Position numbers and translations under genes: made by a program. 64,000 nucleotides of DNA from Macrothele yani. Its lineage: Eukaryota > Arthropoda > Arachnida > Araneae > Macrothelidae. Shown piece after piece: positions 20,620 to 32,453 of the stretch (positions are counted from its first letter, which is position 1; the number at the start of each line of letters is the position of its first letter). The notes under the pieces are model-generated. The model searched no databases. It worked only from the letters and a program-made list of their open reading frames with translations, and was not told where the DNA came from. The DNA is taken from the NCBI GenBank assembly GCA_039090855.1, contig CM077002.1, positions 80,542,194 through 80,606,193 on the forward strand, written 5' to 3'.

Positions 20620-21165
20620 GACTTTTACTCAAATAGTATACGCAGTTTTTACATTCTCATAGCATCATCATAGTAAAATATTATGATCACTAAAAATTCG
20701 CATCTATGGTTTTTGACATAATTTTAGTAAAAGTGTGAAGACTATAGGTAATACCCAAGAGTCAAGTAAAATGCAAAAGCTATGTGAAAGATTACAACAC
20801 AGTATTCTGCAGAATAAAAAACAAACCAGCACAGAACGAATGAGTGTCAGATTATGAATGTAGTAATAAGACGCTTTCGTGGTGGGACTTAGAAAAATTC
20901 CGTTGAAAGTTAAACTCTCAGAGAGGCTTTCTGCGGAAGAGCACAGATGATTAATTAGCTCTTCATCCCTTCGGTGTATTTGCAAAGGTTACGGAGGTTA
21001 GGCATACAGACACACATGGTTCTATATGCCTTTCACCATTATTTCGGACAATTCCTTTCGTGCATATGAGGGGTCCACACCTCATGGGATAGGTTACTCT
21101 GTATCCTGGATAACTGCTCAGAATATCGTGTGCGGTTAACTAAAGTCTTAAAAGAAAGAAAATGC
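20620..21165 (-). repeat. Unidentified repeat family F, copy 2
   Basis: Reverse complement of copy 1 at 6140-6622 and its continuation at 8077-8160. It has no piggyBac-like insert, so it serves as the empty paralogue. On its minus strand, 20704-20985 gives a 93-residue frame, hydrophobic in its second half (RSVLVCFLFCRILCC) and ending KLCQKP. Copy 1 has a related frame. No family is recognised. Confidence 0.7.
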
Positions 21166-22640
21166 TGGTGTGACTTTCTTTCTGAATTGAAAATTTCAGT
21201 AAATTTATTCAAACGTTGTACATTTCTATTTTTGACGCCCCTGAAAGCATGAGTTTATGCACTTAGTATGACCATTCTGGTTGGGCAAGTGCCCTATGGT
21301 AGCTACGGCCTTAAAGGCAGGCATATTGAACTTAGGCCTGTGATGAAGGTGCTGCTTCTTAAATATTTTATTACTGTCTGAAAGAATATTCTGAGAAATT
21401 AGTTTCAAAATCAACTCTCTAATGTGTAATAACTAGTGACACGAACTCCTACCCTCACACGTATTTCACGAATTCGTATCCTCCAATTTCAGGACACGCA
21501 ATTTCATTTGCAGAATTGTGGTTAAAAACTACAAAAACCAGCTTTGTTCAGCCAAAAATTCTTGAAAGCACTTAAACGCAAAAACTCCAAACATCTTCAT
21601 ACCTGATCTCTAGATTTAGCGTCAGATAACAAAAGTTGGTTGTGTTCTGCAATCCTCATCTTTCTAATGATTTTTCGAACGTAAGAGGCTAAGCCATGGG
21701 ATTTGCATTATTTGTATCGATAAAGGTTTACGAGGAAATGTTTCTCCTGAACAATCTGAAACCGGGAAGAAAAAGGAGTTCGAAATCTTTCTAATATGAA
21801 GTAGTGCGATGTACTAATAAACTCGTTCAAATACTAATGAATATCAAATAAACGGAAATCATAGTAACTACTGATTCACGCTGTAACTCGGTAGTGCTTA
21901 GCAACATTGCTAATATGCGATACTGCAACGATGTTTTGCAGCATTACTAAAATACGATGTTTAAATAATCTGTTATGGGTAAACGTTATCGTAATCATTA
22001 AAATCCCTTGGCATTTATTTTTCTTAGAGTTTTATTAAATTTTCGGTTGGGATTGTACATGCCCTGCTTAAATGTTTAGCCTTCAGCGATTGTCTTCGTT
22101 TGTAATACCTTTTACAGAACAGTAGCTCATTCGATGAGTACAAACGATTCTGGATAAGTATGTTTAGTAAGTGCATGTGTACTAGCTGTATACTCCCGAA
22201 ATGGCACTCGTCTGTCAGATGCACATTTCTTTGAAAGCATTAATGTGATTTGGAAATTATGGAAGAAGTGTTCTCAATTACGTTGAACAACTTGGACAGA
22301 TGCCGGTTAGATTTCTGCTCTAGAGCGATGTAATATTCAAGTTTACTGTTGGACTAGTCATTCGAGGGAATTGGGCCATCGCCCAACCGGCTGCTTTAGC
22401 TCTCTGACCAACTATATAGTGAATGAGAAAAAGTGCACACTTATTTTATATTTACAATTTACTATTATACTAATACTATTATCAAAGCTATTACTTAAGT
22501 AAACATGTTGAATTTTTTTTTTTTGGTATATTGCAATAATTAAAACATGATGGAAAACAAAGAAGTGCCGCTATAGCCCAGATTGTTACACTGCTGCAAA
22601 TATCGTACTTTGAAATTAATAACGAGAAAATATACACTAA
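21166..22640. other. Interval without recognised features
   Basis: AT-rich sequence with only short chance frames. Confidence 0.4.
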
Positions 22641-22876
22641 CTATGTAGAAAATAGTACAACTATAGTAGTAATCCGAATTCATTGGCGTCGGATGAAAAT
22701 CAGTTTTCCGAGCTTTCACACATCAACCAGATGAGTTTTCAATTAAGACAGACAGAAACTGCTATCTTCCTTTAAAAAGCCATCTGGTTGATATGCGAAA
22801 TCTCGGAAAACTGATCTTTATCCTCCGCCAATGAATTCGGATTACTGCTATAGTTATACTATTTTCTACATGGTAC
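22641..22876. mobile_element. Fold-back (MITE-like) element with arms of about 95 bp
   Basis: The left arm (22641-22738) and right arm (22785-22876) are inverted copies, sharing ATGTAGAAAATAGTA, AGTAATCCGAATTCATTGGC, CAGTTTTCCGAG and ATCAACCAGATG. The loop is about 45 bases. The element encodes nothing. Long arms and small size suggest a non-autonomous DNA transposon. The target duplication is unclear, and the superfamily is unknown. Confidence 0.7.
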
Positions 22877-22918
22877 TTTGATCATAAGTATTTTTATCGG
22901 AGCTAAAAATCTGGCAGC

Positions 22919-23150
22919 AGCGACGGCTGAGTGGTCTGAGACCTTAGCTTTCGACCAATCATCCGAGGTGGGCTCGAATCCGAAATTCGAATGAGGCATG
23001 GATGGTGTGTTTCTCTTATAAATTTGGGACAGGCGACTGTTTATATCCCTTAGAGTGGATCACGATAATCGTTAAATTCCTTAACAAAAAAAAAGAAAAA
23101 AAAAAAAAAAAAGAAAAAGGAAGAGAAAAAAAAAAAGAAAAAAAAGAACA
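22919..23150 (+). mobile_element. tRNA-derived SINE, family B, with long A-rich tail
   Basis: GGCTGAGTGGTCTGAGACC is an A-box version of the family head, and GGCTCGAATCC is the B box. GAGGCATGGATGGTGTG and GGGACAGGCGACTG follow, then about 65 bases of A with scattered G. The middle of the body is partly deleted. Confidence 0.75.
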
Positions 23151-23849
23151 ACGAAAATTTGCTTACACTGAATGGTAGCCTTAAACATACACGACCTACA
23201 AGTTCTTAGGGCAGAAGTTCATTTGTTATTCATTCTGTATTTTTTTCTCCTAGTTTACTTCGTGAAGTAGAACTGTATCTGTATTTTCGTCTAAGAATAG
23301 AAGAACAAAAACTAAACGTTTTATGTATCACTGCTTTATCCTGTAAGGGGCTTTTCCGAGGAATAAATTGCGTACAGCGATTATGAAATTCTTACCACAG
23401 AACACAGGCAATAAAAATTTTAAATTTCTTTTTTATGGATTTTCCTTTTCCTGAATAAACTCAAGACCGGTTCCCGACGATTCGTCCAATGACGATTGGT
23501 CTAATGCTGATTAGTACAATGGTGCCATTTAACCAACGGTCATTTTTTCTATTTTTGAGAAATTAATAATAAATTAAGTTACTCTCCTCTTCATAGTGTC
23601 TCCAGAAATGATTTCGATTCCCAGCATGACCAGATTTTAGGTTTACTATAAAAAATAAATCTAGTAAATATTCAAAGTTTGAAGTGTAATTAATTTAATA
23701 CTTAAAATTTTCATTGCTTGAAATACATTGTAACTTATTGTAAAGTATTATTAAAACCTAGGTACAAGAAAACTTCTAGCGAATGCGAAAGAATGTAAAA
23801 ATAGCTTGCAAAACAATTGAACATGAGCGCAGAACGCACAGTACCGCGG
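23151..23849. other. Interval without recognised features
   Basis: AT-rich; no gene or repeat was recognised. Confidence 0.4.
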
Positions 23850-24090
23850 TTTACAGAGACCAAGCGACTACAGAAAGGTGGACTGTTTGCCCGACGACCA
23901 GTATTCTGTTTTCCACTAACAACTGCTCACCAGAGACAGTGTTTATAGTGGTCCAGAGAACCAAAAAGACTGGACAGCAAAACAGTGGGGTACGGCATTA
24001 TTTACTAATGAGAGTAGATTTAGTTTCTCTAGCTATTTTGGACGTCAGCTAATCTGGCGTGAGGTACGCGCTCGGTACGACCCCATCATG
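23850..24090 (+). pseudogene. Tc1 transposase fragment
   Basis: Two overlapping frames give GGLFARRPVFCFPLTTAHQ, then KDWTAKQWGTALFTNESRFS and YFGRQLIWREVRARYDP. This is the region between the DNA-binding domain and the first catalytic block of Tc1 transposases (LRARRPV...LFSDESRF...RQLIWRE); the catalytic Asp is replaced by Asn (TNES). It resembles the T1/T2 protein in the QLIWR motif but is more diverged. No ends were found. Confidence 0.65.
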
Positions 24091-24507
24091 CTTGCGTCAC
24101 GTGCACGGCCGAGCTTGATACTTGAATCATTTCCATGTCTCACGATATCAAACCTACCCACCAAGTTTCATTACTGTCGATTGCTTCCTTCTGGGCACAA
24201 CTATTTTTTCGCCGATGAGTCTATATCGTCCTCCAAAGAATTTCCAAATTCTTAGCGCATGTGCAGTATCTTGAAATTCTTCATTCATTTGAGCGTTCAC
24301 TTGGACAGCAGACAAAGCTTTTATTTAACTAACCAAAATGTTCTTCAAGAAACAGCAAAATTGCCAACGACTACAATAAATGTTTTTTAACACTGTCAGC
24401 AGAAATATTTTGCCAAACTTCCGTTTTTTTACTTTGCATTAATAGGACACACAAAATTATTAAACTTAAAACGAATAAACTAAATAAAATTTAAAAAAGA
24501 AATAATA

Positions 24508-25180
24508 CACTGGTGTGCAAAACTTAAGGACGAGCCAGGTTTTGACCAGTAGCGTCGCACAGGAGCGGCCTGGATATGTAAAAAGCAAATCATAGGAACT
24601 CCATTACTTACCGAAATGATGACGAAATCAACACCGACACAACTGCAGATACTAAAGGATATAGTGGAGCTTTATTCAAAATTGGCTGCATAGCACTGGG
24701 TGCCATGATACAGATGAATCCCTGCCAAAGACGGTACGAAGGGAGTAGGAGGTCCTCAGTAGGGGATATGATCCCCCTAATGTCAATGCATGATTTGCAC
24801 CGTCTGTCCATACTTCGCACTAGGTTGTTGATGAGTTCTTGTGGAAACATCGCCCATTCTTCTGTCATCGCCGTCTCCAGCTGTTGGGGTGTGTATTGAC
24901 GTGCCACAGTACGTCTCCACAGAGCGTCCCACACGTGTTCTGTGGGATTAAGGTCCAGGAACGTGCTGACCAATCCATTCGCTGAATGTCTTCACTTTCC
25001 AACAGCTCAGCAGCAGCCACCGTACGATGGGGTGGAGTCCATTAACCCAAACAATGGGCCAATGGAATCTCGGAACCGACGAACATGGGGAAGGATTACC
25101 TCATTACAATAGAAAGCACCGGTTACAGTATCTGGAATTCCGTACGTCCATCGATCAGAATGCCTTCCCATATGAGGCTA
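24508..25180 (-). pseudogene. Tc1 element, 3' half with one inverted repeat
   Basis: A 3' terminal repeat CACTGGTGTGCAAAACTTAA starts at 24508 after a TA. The minus-strand transposase is recognisable from DLNPTEHVWDALWRR (near 24960) through TPQQLETAMTEEWAMFPQEL, INNLVRSMDRRCKSCIDIRG and a shifted C-terminus. Before it, in other frames, are IPLAHCLG and TVAAAELLESEDIQRMDW. The first catalytic block and the DNA-binding domain are missing: similarity stops at about 25180, where another, oppositely oriented Tc1 copy begins. Confidence 0.7.
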
Positions 25181-25256
25181 TATAAGATCGTCCCGTTGCT
25201 CGTGCTACCATTCTGACTCGTGATGTTGTGTTCGTTGCATCTTTTGCAAGTGAAGT

Positions 25257-26267
25257 ATGCCTCGGAGAAAAGTTCGGAAGGAATTCGAGCAGATGGAGGA
25301 GTTCTAGAGGGGGCCGCATCGTCGGGCTCAGGGAAGCGGGATGGTCTTATCGTCGTATTGCGCTCCATGCCGGTCGTGCAGATATCACCATAGCACGCTG
25401 TTGGTGGCAGTGGATAGAATAAGGCACGCAGCAGCAACAGGAAGGGTCTACGAGACCTACACGAACCACGGAGAGAGAGAGAGGACCGACGGGCTGTCCT
25501 ACATGCACAGAGTGACCCAACAGCCACGATTGCGGATATTCAGCGAGTAGTGGTTCCCTCCATGCATCGTCCGATTAGTGCCAGTACCATTGGCAGACGA
25601 CTGCACGACGTAGGACTACACGCACGCAGACCGTTAAGTCGACTGCTCTTAACACCATCGCATCGTCGCCAAAGACTGCAATAGTGTCTTGCCAGACTGT
25701 CACGGAGCCACTCAGAATGGCAGCTGGTGATCTTCAGTGACGAGTCCCGCTTTTCTTTTGGAGAAGACGGACGCACCGTGGTCAGCGCCAAGATGAACGG
25801 TTTGTTGTCGAGCGTCACACGTCCAGTAGGCCTGGTGTCATGGTGTAAGGTGCAATGCCAGATCACCTTTTGGTGTTCATTACAGGCACTTTGACAGCCC
25901 AACGTTACGTTAACGAGGTCCTGCAAGCAATGGCCCTACCTTTTCTGAACGCTCACTCCAGTGCGATTTTCCAACAGGACAACTCTCGCCCGCATACTGC
26001 TGCTGTCTCGAGAGCTTGCCTTCAAGGCACTGACACTGTGCCATGGCCTGCCGCATACCAGACCTATCGCCGATTGAAAATGTGTGGGATGCTATTGGAC
26101 GCGCTATCCACACGCCACCATTACCGCACAATCTTCAGGAACTGCGAGAGAAGATTCAAGCTGCATACAATAGCTTATCGCAGGACATCATTAGGAACAT
26201 GTACAACTCCATGCCGAGACATCTGGCATGCTGTGTGAGCAAACATTGCGGCCCGACCCCATATTGA
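25257..26267 (+). pseudogene. Tc1-like transposase, full span but broken
   Basis: From MPRRKVRKEFEQMEEF at 25257 through RGRIVGLREAGWSYRRIALH (helix-turn-helix) and FSDESRFSFGEDG (first Asp) to FQQDNSRPHTAAVSRACLQ (second Asp) and IPDLSPIENVWDAIGRAIHT (Glu). It ends at VSKHCGPTPY with a stop at 26265-26267. The span equals 337 codons, normal for Tc1, but the reading frame changes several times and has stops, the first a TAG after EEF. N-terminus and end style match the element at 49-50 kb (MPRRKMRQ). Terminal repeats were not identified. Confidence 0.75.
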
Positions 26268-26289
26268 GATACACTACGTTTTGTCGTGT

Positions 26290-28409
26290 AGCTCAATGAA
26301 TATTGCGCATATCAGTCTCAATGTTTAATCATTAATTGCTCCTGGCAACCTTTACCTTCCTCCCGAATAACACTGCAATCTGACACGTTCTTCTGGGTGG
26401 AACTATTTTTTTTGACGATGAGTGTAATTTTCAAGTTTTCTGAAGGATGGCTACATGGCAAACAGTAAAAAAAATATGTATGACATCTATAAGCCGTCAA
26501 ATCATACACCGTATATGCCTTTCATGTATTTGCAAAGAATTAATTCTTTGAGGGATTCTTTTCCCATTGATTTCTACGGAATTTCTTTGAACTGATTCAT
26601 TTCAGCAAAAACAGTAGTTAACTAATTTGTCAACCATTTGTCGATCCTTCGGTAATACGATGCATTGCTTGATCGTTATTACTTGCTAATTTACCTGATG
26701 AATTATACCAAATAATAGTATTCGGAATTAATATGTTCTGCCTACCAAAGAAGGTTATGGAACGGTACGGCCGTTTGTTATCGACATTCAGTTCTTGTAA
26801 CTTTTAGCAATCTTCTTTAATTTTGCTGTGATTCCATCCCCTTCTAGTTTTCTTCTGTGAAAAGGGTGCCAATCGTCTGTTTGAAGTTCTTGAAAGAAGG
26901 ATGTGAGATTTTATTTTAGTATTTTTTTTAAATACCCGTCTTTCATGTAAGAAAGAAATGTAGCTTTCTTTTTACTTTTTTGTTTTTAGAAACTGACACC
27001 TTCCACAACTTATCCATATACGTTATCTTCGTCCTGGTTCAAAAATGTTTTCACTCCAAAATCTTTTGCAACTTATCTAGAAAGATTCCAGAAAGGCTGG
27101 GTTCAAAATTAACTTTACTTCTAATCCACCTTATTTCAACAATGTAATTTAGCTTAGACATTCTGTTTTTAAACCTCAGCACTTCAGAAACGTATCGTGG
27201 ATCCGTTCCTCGTATGTATCACTTTCATTCTTAGAAATAAAACGGGTCACATTTCTGCTTTTTGAGCACGCGACTTCAGCATGTCGGGAGTTAGAAATGT
27301 GTTCCGATAAGGAATTCACCTCTTGTATCTCATTACTCTCGAGCATGAACACGAACACAATTCAGTTCTGTGGCCAGATTCTGGACGCTTTTCCGCTTCA
27401 CGGTTAATATGCTACGTAACTTAGGCCTCCAGCTATTGTAACTCCTGAAGATAGGGAAGTGCAGCACGATTCTCCCCATTCGGCCTCACGTGGAGCAGTA
27501 ACTCTGTTACAGTGCTTGTGACGCACACTAGAATTTAACTTTCCTTTTTAGTCTCTTTCTCTAAGTAAATTTGAGTTCGTTCTCCTTAGCATTTCTCAAA
27601 CTTAACGTGATATCTTCTCCCTCGCACGATTATGGTTGGCAACACCTTGAAGTCGGAACGTATGACGTGTGGATGTCTGAGATGAGAACTGAACGATATA
27701 AATAATGTTTTGAGAAGCAGCAGAGGTGTGGGTGTATGTTGAGATTGATGGTGGAAATTCCTGCTAATTGTGGATACGATACTGTTTAATTGTCGTTCGA
27801 GTTATTTGAAGGCTGCGTGTTCTACTTTAATGTCAGTGTTGTGTATGTTAGTCACGTGTTATTATTGTTGATATTAACTCACGTTCGTCACCTTGTTGAA
27901 GTGTTAAAGGAGATTTTAGCTGAATAAAGAGTAACCGTAAGTAACCTTTTCTGATGTTATTTGAGTGACTCCCGATTCTCTTAAAAGTGAAGTTATCAAG
28001 AGGTGATTTGTGTACTGTTCCTACAGCGATATATTTCACGAACATTACATGCTTTCCGACCTACATTGTTAAAATACAGATCTGTAATTTATTAGGATTA
28101 ATTTTTGTCTTTTTGGATCGGATCGAAATATTCCCCGAAGAGGTTGCTTTGGTTTGCATGGCCGATAGCAATCCCACAAGACAAACACTAAATTTCCCCC
28201 GTTAGCTTTTTTTTTATATATACTGGGATCCAAAATTGAAGTTCGGAAGGCATTTGCAGGGATAAAAAGGAAAACACGTAACAGCTGGTCGAAACGTTTG
28301 TCATATCAAGAGATACAATCATAAGGTTAATAAACATTTTATAACCACAGACAACTACTTATATGTACACATTTTGCGTATGCAAGGTCACATCCGCCTA
28401 CGTCACCAA
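26290..28409. other. Interval without recognised gene
   Basis: AT-rich, with only short chance frames. No transposon motif, tRNA box or tandem array was recognised. Confidence 0.4.
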
Positions 28410-29400
28410 AGTGAGATGTAAAAATACCGAAAAATGTCTTAGTAAGGAATGTAGTCACCTCGCACAGACAGACAACTCTCACAACGACGGTACGTACTCA
28501 TCACCAGATTGTTGATGGCCATCCAGGCCCTCCGGAAACCTAGATGGCCAGCCCATTCGCTCAATATCTTCGCTCTGCAGGATATCATCGACAAGCTGAA
28601 CCCTGTGCATGGAAGCGCTATAGTCTATTAAAAGGAACTGACAGCTAACAGCTTTCCGAAAAGAAATCTAACATAAGCCCTCCTGCGAACACGTGGATTG
28701 TTGCGCGGCTGTTGAACATAATGTCACCCACACGAATAGGGCACTGCATCCGAAAGACTCTCGTTCACTGAAGTTTGCAGGATCATTACAGATTCTCTGT
28801 TCCTTCCAGATGAAATGCCGACCGGAATCTATTTGTAGACAGAATCACGACTCATCTGTAAAAAAGACCCCCACCCACTCGTCTGGGCTCTAGTATCGAT
28901 ACTGCTTCCGCCAGTTTAAACGAGCTCTCCTGTGAGATGCGATTAGCGGGACACAAACCATGGTCTCCTGGCAAAAGGGCCAATTGCACTGAGCCTTCGA
29001 TATATCGCTTGCCTTGATACCCTAGTTCCATTGGCAGATGGAAGCTCTGAACACAATTGCCGAGCTATACAGAATCTATGACGTCGTGCTGTTAAAGCGA
29101 CATACCGGTCCTTACGAGGTGTCGTGCGCCTTGGACGACCGTGACCAGAGGTTCGTGACACCCCACCGGTGTTGTTCAATTGCTCTCACAGCCGTGAAAC
29201 CACTCTGTGGAGGATATTCAAGTCCTTTGCTATCTGGGCATGTGACTGACCTGCTTCTAGTCGTCCTATTGTTCGCCACCGTACAGCGTTGGATGCACGT
29301 GAATGAGATATAAGGAACGCATTTGTAGACACAGGAATGCTTCTTACACACGCTGTCAACGTAAAAACCCACTGCCATTCCTCATTGTATGTAACTCAAT
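28410..29400 (-). pseudogene. Tc1 transposase pseudogene
   Basis: Minus strand. The N-terminal part near 29330-28943 reads TTRSRSVTCPDSKGLEYPP in a shifted frame, then GHGRPRRTTPRKDRYVALTA, RVSRQAIYRRLSAIGPFARR. Next come ARLNWRKQYRY, PDEWVGVFFTDESRDS (first catalytic Asp, FTDES) and, after a decayed middle, VMSTYRRCESCLSVRGDYIPY at the C-terminus near 28415. The second Asp and the Glu blocks are hard to find. Multiple stops and shifts are present, and no terminal repeats were identified. Confidence 0.7.
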
Positions 29401-29882
29401 TTCGATATTGGACGGCATTTTGCTCACTGATGTGAACATTTCCCTGTGTGCATTTGTTTCTCGTGCCCTTTGCATATGTCCTCTGAACATAGCAACATTG
29501 CATCGCTATTGCCTTCAGGACTTCAATTTTCAACACCAGTGTTCAAATAAAGTTTCAAGTTCATAGAAATTGTTCAGTGTATTTATTACATATTCTAGAT
29601 TAGTACTGTTCTTATTTTCCAAAGTTCCGAAATAATGTGTTTACGTGGCAAAGGTATGAATGGTTTATAAAATATAGTATTTCCAAGATGCCCTCTTATC
29701 AGCATGGCTGATGCCCAATTAAACGGTTTCTACATGCAAGTCAAAGTGACCAAATCACTGCTGTTTGCTAGAACTATTAAAAATGCAGCAAGCAGATGTC
29801 CGTGAAAATTTACGCTGGAAAAGTTTTGCGATTAAATTCAGAAACTCATTTTACCACCACAATTACACTCGGAAATAATGCA

Positions 29883-30110
29883 TATAACGAAGTTAATTTC
29901 TCCTACACTTTTGTCCACGCCGGCACCGAACCCGGGTCCCCTCATTCCGGAATAAGTCGCTCTCCCAACTGAGCTACGCAGACATATGCTCTCACTGCTA
30001 TCTGCCTTTATCTCATGTGCGTACTGCGGTGAAGGCACGTCACATCTCCCCCTCCCGAAAGAGGGCAAGGGGCATGGCCTACAGGTCATCCGGGACCATG
30101 TATCGCTGTA
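29883..30110 (-). mobile_element. 3' LTR plus a piece of the interior of the tRNA-bearing miniature retroelement
   Basis: Minus strand: the LTR spans 30044 (TGTGACG) to 29883 (CGTTATA) and contains the tRNA-like block (GTAGCTCAGTTGGGAGAGCG, GGTTCGGTGCC). Just before it, at 30045-30062, is a purine-rich run (GGGAGGGGGAGA), as expected of a polypurine tract. A further 50 bases contain ATGGT and CCGGATGACC, matching the primer-binding-site region of the copy at 39079-39106 with about ten bases lost. So this copy kept the internal end as well as the LTR. Confidence 0.65.
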
Positions 30111-30254
30111 GGCAGTCATCCCCTGAAGAACGTACATTTGAGAAATCCCAATCAATTTGGTGTGTTGAACGTAACATCACACACATTTAATTTTCGAAGC
30201 ACTGAAAAAGGAATTCTCTTATTCAGGACAGATGAGACATATTGCGTCACATGA

Positions 30255-31404
30255 GCACATGGGCAGAGGTAGTGATTTGACGGACATTCAAAAAGGAATG
30301 ATGATCGGCTACCACGCCAAGGGTGGAAGCATGTCAGAAACAGCAAACTTCGTGGGCGGTTCGTGAGGTGCTGTAGTAAGGGTGTACCAAGAATGGACCG
30401 GTGGCACACCGAGTACCTCATGACGTCATAACTATGGAGCCCGAAAGGCCATCGACTCCAGAGGAGAACGTCGCCTCCATCGACTGGTAAAAGGCAATTG
30501 ATAACGCAAATGAATTCTGGGGCACCCGGGTGCTAGGCCTCCCCCGATATCAGTAGATAGAATCCTGTTAAGCATGGATCTCTGGAGTGGATGCTGCGTC
30601 AAGGCGCCCATGTTAAGCATGGATCTCCGGAGTGGACGCTGCGTCAAGGCACATATGTTAAGCATGGATCTCCGGAGTGGACGCTGTGTCAAGGCGCCCA
30701 TGTTAAGCATGGATATACGGAGTGGACGCTGCGTCAAGGCGCCCATGTTAACCCAGATCCATCGGCAACGTCGCCTGCAGTTCGAATGGGACTACCGTCA
30801 TTGAACAGTGAAAGAATGTAAAAAGGTTGCCTTCTCTGACGAATCGAGGTTTCTACTCCACAGAAATGACGGGCTGTGGCGGATTCGGTTCCAGACACAG
30901 GAGAACCAATACCCGGACACGTTTGACGGTCAATAACAAGCCGGCGGTGGCAATGTACATGTTCGGGGGATGTGTTCTTGCTATGACCTGGGACCGCCGG
31001 TACCACTGGATGGGGCCCTGGACGCCAATGGCTACCTGTCCATCCTCGCTGACTACATGCATCCCTTCACGTTGGATGTTTTCCCTGGTGGTGATGGTGT
31101 CTACCAACAGGACGAATGCGCCGTGCCACTTCGCTAAGGGGGTGCGGCACTGGTTCCAGGAACACGACAGCGATGTCTTCGTTCTCCCTTGGCCTGCGAA
31201 GTCACCTGGCCTCAATCCCGTAGAACACTTGTGGGGCTATTTGGATCACCAGGTTCTACGTGCCGACCCACAATCACCTCCTCCGTGCTATGTTGCAGTC
31301 CGAACGGGCACGTGTGCCTCGGACAACCTTCCAGGGTCTCATTGCATCCATGCCACGCCATCTCGCTGCTTTTATTCGGGCCAAGAGTGGTTATTCCCAT
31401 TATT
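30255..31404 (+). pseudogene. Tc1-like transposase with internal 45-bp repeats
   Basis: The N-terminal block RGSDLTDIQKGMMIGYHAKG followed by SETANFVGGS and VVRVYQEW is a Tc1-type helix-turn-helix. Later blocks are VAFSDESRFLLHRND (first Asp), YLSILADYMHPF, GGDGVYQQDECAVPLR (second Asp, Asn changed to Glu) and WPAKSPGLNPVEHLWGYLD (Glu); the C-terminus ends near 31404. Frames shift repeatedly. Between the DNA-binding and catalytic parts lies an in-frame 45-bp tandem repeat. It is of a different subfamily from T1/T2. Confidence 0.7.
30567..30761 (+). repeat. 45-bp tandem repeat inside a transposase, about 4.3 copies
   Basis: GTTAAGCATGGAT starts at 30567, 30612, 30657 and 30702, and a fifth partial unit (GTTAA) at 30747. 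The 45-bp period equals 15 codons, so the expansion preserves the frame. Units differ at only a few sites. Confidence 0.95.
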
Positions 31405-32453
31405 AGGTAGGTAGTCATATTATTCTGATACGACTGCGTATATACTTTTAAAAATGACGAGTTTTCATCGACTTCTTCTGTAATCATGAAGTAAGTATTC
31501 TATGAGGCTTCTGATGATACCAGAGCGTTACTGAATGTATTTGATATGGAGTTTATAATTGCACCGCTCAAAAGAATCAAAATATTTTTTTTAATGTTTC
31601 CTAACTTTACAGAGATGCTTTCATACTCTTGAAACGTTTGTAAACCTTTGCAAAGACTTCACATTGCAAGTAAATATGGTAACCCATCCTTTTTTGTCTT
31701 GCCCAGGATCTTTTCATATGAACAGGCGGATGGTATCACACACAGACAAATGCTGAAGTCTTGCCAGTACGATAGTTGTATTAATGTCTGAACATTGTAG
31801 CGTATGAAGGAGATATTTAAGACAAACGTTGCAACAATAATAAGAACAGTAAAGATAGATGGATGGTTTTGTTATAGGGTTTCGACTGAATTGCCACCAC
31901 CCGATCTGTCACGGCATCAGTACCGAAAGAAAGAAGGGCTAAGCTTGAAGTCTTGAGCAAGTAAATACTAGGATGATAAGGCAGAAAAATGAAAGATGGA
32001 AATTGCATTCAAGCTAAGCAGCACTGATAATGTCATCACGAGTTACAAATTTGCTCCAATATAAATCGTTATTTCACTATTTAAAACAAGCGTAATTAAC
32101 ATTTTAATATACAGATCAGGCAAACATTCTAGCGGAACCTTAGTACGGCTAGTGGCAAAATCTGGACGACTCGTACCAGATACGAGGTATGACAATATAA
32201 TTCCACGGTCGCGTAGTGTCATCCTTGTGACGATGCGAGTAAAATCACGTGCATACGCATGTCTGGACATGTTTCAACTAGTCCATGCATTAACCGCAGA
32301 CAAGTAAAGCTTTCTTGAGCGAAAGCAAAGCAAGTCTATGAGAAAATTTTGAAGTAAAAGTGAGTAATAGAAACTTAGAGCAGCGCATTAGCATCAGATT
32401 CTGTGTGAAGATTGGTAAAAGTGCTGCTGAAACGCTAGAGCTGTTGAAAGTTT
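31405..32453. other. Interval without recognised features
   Basis: AT-rich. No gene, transposon or tandem repeat was recognised. Confidence 0.4.

Noticed and set aside
30432..30746. A repetitive protein gene on the minus strand (GALTQRPLRRSMLN-type repeats)
   Set aside because: It is the antisense shadow of the 45-bp repeats in a plus-strand Tc1 transposase.
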